DNA of 64,000 nucleotides from NCBI GenBank assembly GCA_013396635.1, contig WBMW01000585.1, forward strand, positions 1,576 to 65,575. Reading direction: 5' to 3'. Below, in pieces: positions 61,197-64,000 of this stretch; the stretch's first letter is position 1, and every line of letters begins with the position of its first letter. A model generated the notes under the pieces. That model was not told the DNA's origin and searched no databases. It saw only the letters and a list, made by a program, of their open reading frames with translations. The position numbers and the translations under genes were made by a program. This stretch comes from Penelope pileata. Lineage: Eukaryota; Chordata; Aves; Galliformes; Cracidae.

Positions 61197-61517
61197 CACG
61201 GGATGGATTTCCAGCCCTGCAGACGGCGATTCAGACTGGGGTGGTTACACAAGGACTGACACCCTGCTTGCTGCTTGCCACAGAGCTGAGCACGCTGGAG
61301 ATGGAGAAGATGCTGCTCAGTAGACAGCTGAAATTGCTTCTGCATGTTTTATCCAAATCAAAACCGCATGTGGGGGAGCCACACCCCATGCAGCTGAAGA
61401 GGCCGCTGAGTGGATGCTTGAAACAGAAACTTCTTGAACCATCAGCTGGGCAGGGAGCACCCAGCCTCTCCAAGAGTGTCCCTTTGTTCCGGGAGCTTTG
61501 GCCTCTACAGAAATGCC

Positions 61518-61523
61518 AATAAA
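61518..61523 (+). terminator. Poly(A) signal for the ITPRIPL1-like gene
   Basis: AATAAA about 320 nt after the second in-frame stop and near the end of the GC-rich block. It is the first AATAAA downstream of the coding frame. Further AATAAA hexamers occur at 61683 (inside a CR1 remnant) and 61905. Confidence 0.5.
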
Positions 61524-61624
61524 TGTCTTGCTGGAAGAAATGCTCTGTCTGTGAGTGTCCTGCTGAAGGAGGGGCCCCCAGAGTCAGTTGCCCGGTACCA
61601 TGGTGAGACAGCTTTAGACTGTTG

Positions 61625-61742
61625 CCAAAACACCACCACCTCTCTTGGCAATTTGTTCAAGTGCTTGGTCATCCTCACATTGAATAAATGCTTTCTGATG
61701 TTCTTGAGCAGGTCTTCAGGAGTTCCTTGTTTCTCCTGAAAT
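61625..61742 (-). mobile_element. Short CR1 remnant downstream of the ITPRIPL1-like copy
   Basis: Antisense block CTCTTGGCAATTTGTTCAAG, TGCTTGGTCATCCTCACATT, GAATAAATGCTTTCTGATGT matches the CR1 segment GGGCAACCTGTTCCAGTGCC...CACCCTCACAGT-AA-AATTCTTCCTAAT. Both ends are unclear. Confidence 0.65.
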
Positions 61743-63509
61743 TTGAAGTTAGCATCTTTGGGTCAGAAAAAGTCAGTTCTCTCCATCTGCAGCGAGGTGA
61801 AAACATGAGTCTTACATTTTCCTGCTAAGTGCTATTTTAAATGGTGCTTCAATTTCAGTCTGTTTTACCCCCGAGAAGTATTACTTCAAAACTGATGTCA
61901 GTTAAATAAATCAGAGAAATGCTGGGCTTTAAGAAGCCAGTGTGTCCCTCCTCTTTTTAAAAATGCTCATTGTGTGGGCATACAACTTTGGTGATTTCCA
62001 CTGCATCATTTAATGCTGTCAGTGCATTTAACTCTGTAACACTAGGTGTAAGTAAATGCCCCCGTGAGAGGTTATTTGCTTGGCAGTATAGGTGTCAAGC
62101 CTTTGACTAAGTATCTGAAAGAAAACCTGGCTGAAGGAAGGATAGACCCTCTGTGGGTTTTCTAGATGTGCACTGAGATGTGGAACAGAGGGAGCTGGAG
62201 GTGATGAGAAAGGTGCATCTGTGGGGACAGTGTGTTGGGGTAAAGGAAGGTAACCTAAAACTGTAACCATCCCCAGAGCTTTTTTGTTAATGGAGGATTT
62301 GCCGTTGCAGGTGGTAACTGATGTGTTCAGACTTCGGTAAGTGACCAGGAATGAGAAAACCTTGCATTAGGGGGCCCTAGTTCAATCCTCCTCTATGTGA
62401 CGTTTGCCTGACCCCATGCTTCAGATGAACCGCGTGTTAGCCATGTCCTGCATTTTCTCTCTCATCCTTTCCGATCACAGATGTGCCTCTTCCTTCCCTA
62501 GGCAGCCTGCATGAGCAGAATGCTTTTGCTTTTCATACCAGATTGTTTTTGATGAATAGCACGGAGTGCAATATCCTTTGTAACAAAAATAATTTATTGC
62601 CTGATAAGTCATTTTGATGCTGGCTTCTTTCTGTGTATCGGGAGCTGGTATTGCAGAGCAAAATGTTAAATGATCTATTTAAGTAATTACTTTAATAATG
62701 AATGGCTAGTTAGCATCATTGTTTCTGTTTCATTACTTTTTAGTTTTTAAAATGGCTTTATTACTTTTTCTTGATAGAATACAAATTAGACTAAAATTTA
62801 GTTTTCCTCAGCGTGTTTCAGGAGTCTCTGTCTTGCTGGCAAATAAATCCAACTTCTTTTGCCTAAGGTGTGTGCTTGGATTGATGTGGTTCTGCCTGCT
62901 TTAGCTCAGTTACTTCATGAAATAGAGCGAGACAACATTGCTGCCATTCAGGTAGCCATGTGTTCAATACAGAACTATCTATGTTGTGTGCGACCCAGGA
63001 ACTGACATATTTCTATATTAGGTGTTGACAGTCTTGCTTACATAAAGATTAACCTGCATGGGCTTTCAGCAGTTTGTCATATGGTGCAATTGTAAACAAG
63101 GAGCATAGAAGTACAGCAGTGTGTTCAACTGCTCCTGCTTTGTTTAAGATCATTAGGGAGCAGAGCTGGAAATAGTACGTGGCAGGCTGCAGTGACTAGC
63201 TGTTACTCTGGTGTGTATATAAATAAGTCAGTTCCTGATCCTGGGTCCTGGCTGCTGAAGCAATGTTCCTTGGCCAGAAAAGAGCCTTAAATCTGGATGC
63301 TCAGGAAAATATGGATCTGACATCACTCATAACTATTTTGTAGCAGTGACCTCAGAAACCACTGGTTTGGGAGAGTGGAAAAAAACGGTTGGAATGTAAA
63401 AGTCAGTGAATGCTGCCCTTTGGTTGCCTTAAACCTGGGGAAAATTTACAAAGAGCTGTGAAAGTTCCTTCTTGGATTCTTGTATGCAAATCACTTGAAT
63501 GCTTGAAAA

Positions 63510-64000
63510 TCATAGAATCATAGAGTGGTTCAGGTTGGAAGGGACCTTAGAGATCATCTTGTTCCAACCCCCCTGCCATGGGCAAGGACNNNNNNNNNNN
63601 NNNNNNNNNNNNNNNNNNNNNNNNNNNNNNNNNNNNNNNNNNNNNNNNNNNNNNNNNNNNNNNNNNNNNNNNNNNNNNNNNNNNNNNNNNNNNNNNNNNN
63701 NNNNNNNNNNNNNNNNNNNNNNNNNNNNNNNNNNNNNNNNNNNNNNNNNNNNNNNNNNNNNNNNNNNNNNNNNNNNNNNNNNNNNNNNNNNNNNNNNNNN
63801 NNNNNNNNNNNNNNNNNNNNNNNNNNNNNNNNNNNNCAGGACCTTGCACTTAGCTTTGTTGAACTTCATGTGGTTGGCATGGGCCCACCTCTCAAGCCTG
63901 TCCATGTCGCTCTGGATGGCATCCCTTCCCTCTGGCGTGTCGACTGCACCACACAGCTTGGCATCATCTGCAAACTTGCTGAGGGTGCACTCGATCCCAC
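63510..64000 (-). mobile_element. CR1 LINE interrupted by an assembly gap, running off the window
   Basis: The reverse-complement tail starts at 63510 (CATAGAATCATAGAGTGG) and continues GGTTGGAAGGGACCTTAGAG up to the gap. After the gap the minus strand encodes CR1 ORF2 sequence: TLSKFADDAKLCG with the FADD reverse-transcriptase motif, then AVDTPEGRDAIQSDMDRLE and RWAHANHMKFNKAKCKVL. The frame is open as far as visible. The two sides are probably one element, although the gap hides the join. Confidence 0.88.
63590..63836. other. Assembly gap (247 N)
   Basis: An uninterrupted run of N inside a CR1 element; the hidden sequence is unknown. Comparing the two flanks with the CR1 at 58755-59507 suggests several hundred more bases should separate them than the gap allows. 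Confidence 0.98.

Larger units (their letters stand above)
49075..64000 (+). other. KIF26A intron after exon B, running off the window
   Basis: It starts GTTTGT in phase 2. No exon resembling the start of the KIF26A kinesin-like core (AAQKL..., then ...GKVKVMLR) was seen. It holds the ITPRIPL1-like copy (about 59.6-61.5 kb), CR1 copies at 58.8, 61.6 and 63.5 kb, simple repeats near 49.9 and 53.1 kb, a palindrome at 57058-57089 and a sequence gap. Nothing recognisable lies in 50-52.9 kb, 53.2-54 kb, 57.1-58.7 kb or 61.9-63.5 kb. Confidence 0.7.

Noticed and set aside
61061..61522. 153-codon plus-strand open frame downstream of the ITPRIPL1-like stop
   Set aside because: It is in a different frame from the family-like remnant. 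I could not match it to the ITPRIPL C-terminus, although a frameshifted last segment cannot be excluded.
1..64000. tRNA or rRNA genes, CRISPR arrays, operons or other prokaryotic systems
   Set aside because: None seen. The sequence is vertebrate nuclear intronic DNA and short repeats here are microsatellites or LINEs.

Overview
The window is nuclear DNA of a bird. The main evidence is a set of CR1 (chicken repeat 1) LINE copies in several age classes. Many carry the diagnostic CR1 3' end, a short direct repeat reading roughly ATTCTRTGA. No bacterial gene organisation is present. A galliform such as chicken is plausible, but the sequence alone does not settle the species.

The backbone is part of one large plus-strand gene, which I identify as KIF26A, an atypical kinesin of the kinesin-11 group. 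Two coding exons are visible: 29856-30356 (167 codons, phase 0 at both ends) and 48908-49074 (55 codons plus 2 nt). Both have good splice sites and join in frame. They encode part of the region N-terminal to the motor domain. No earlier KIF26A exon was found in 1-29855 and no motor-domain exon after 49074, so most of the window is intron (over 29 kb, 18.6 kb and at least 14.9 kb). The first ~300 bp are rich in CpG and may be the edge of a CpG island lying upstream.

A second gene copy sits inside the last intron in the same orientation. It is a GC-rich ITPRIP-like (ITPRIPL1-type) locus at about 59.6-61.5 kb. It has a probable non-coding first exon, a small intron, a 331-residue open frame and a poly(A) signal. 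An in-frame TAG cuts the frame, and family-like sequence continues in the same frame for 73 codons beyond it, so the copy looks truncated or pseudogenised. CR1 pieces flank it on both sides.

Layout: 1-29.9 kb is intron or 5' flank with four CR1 pieces and small tandem repeats. 29.9-30.4 kb is KIF26A exon A. 30.4-48.9 kb is intron with several CR1s, including a younger CR1 apparently nested in an older one (38.6-40.3 kb), and a possible enhancer at 42.6-42.95 kb with a SOX-type dyad and CRE-type sites. 48.9-49.1 kb is KIF26A exon B. 49.1-64 kb is intron with the ITPRIPL1-like copy and a CR1 broken by a 247-base run of N.

The two genes have no known functional link; the ITPRIPL1-like copy seems to be a passenger in the KIF26A intron. 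I found no evidence of a novel multi-gene system. The most interesting items are the nested, disrupted ITPRIPL1-like copy and a few candidate regulatory or palindromic segments.
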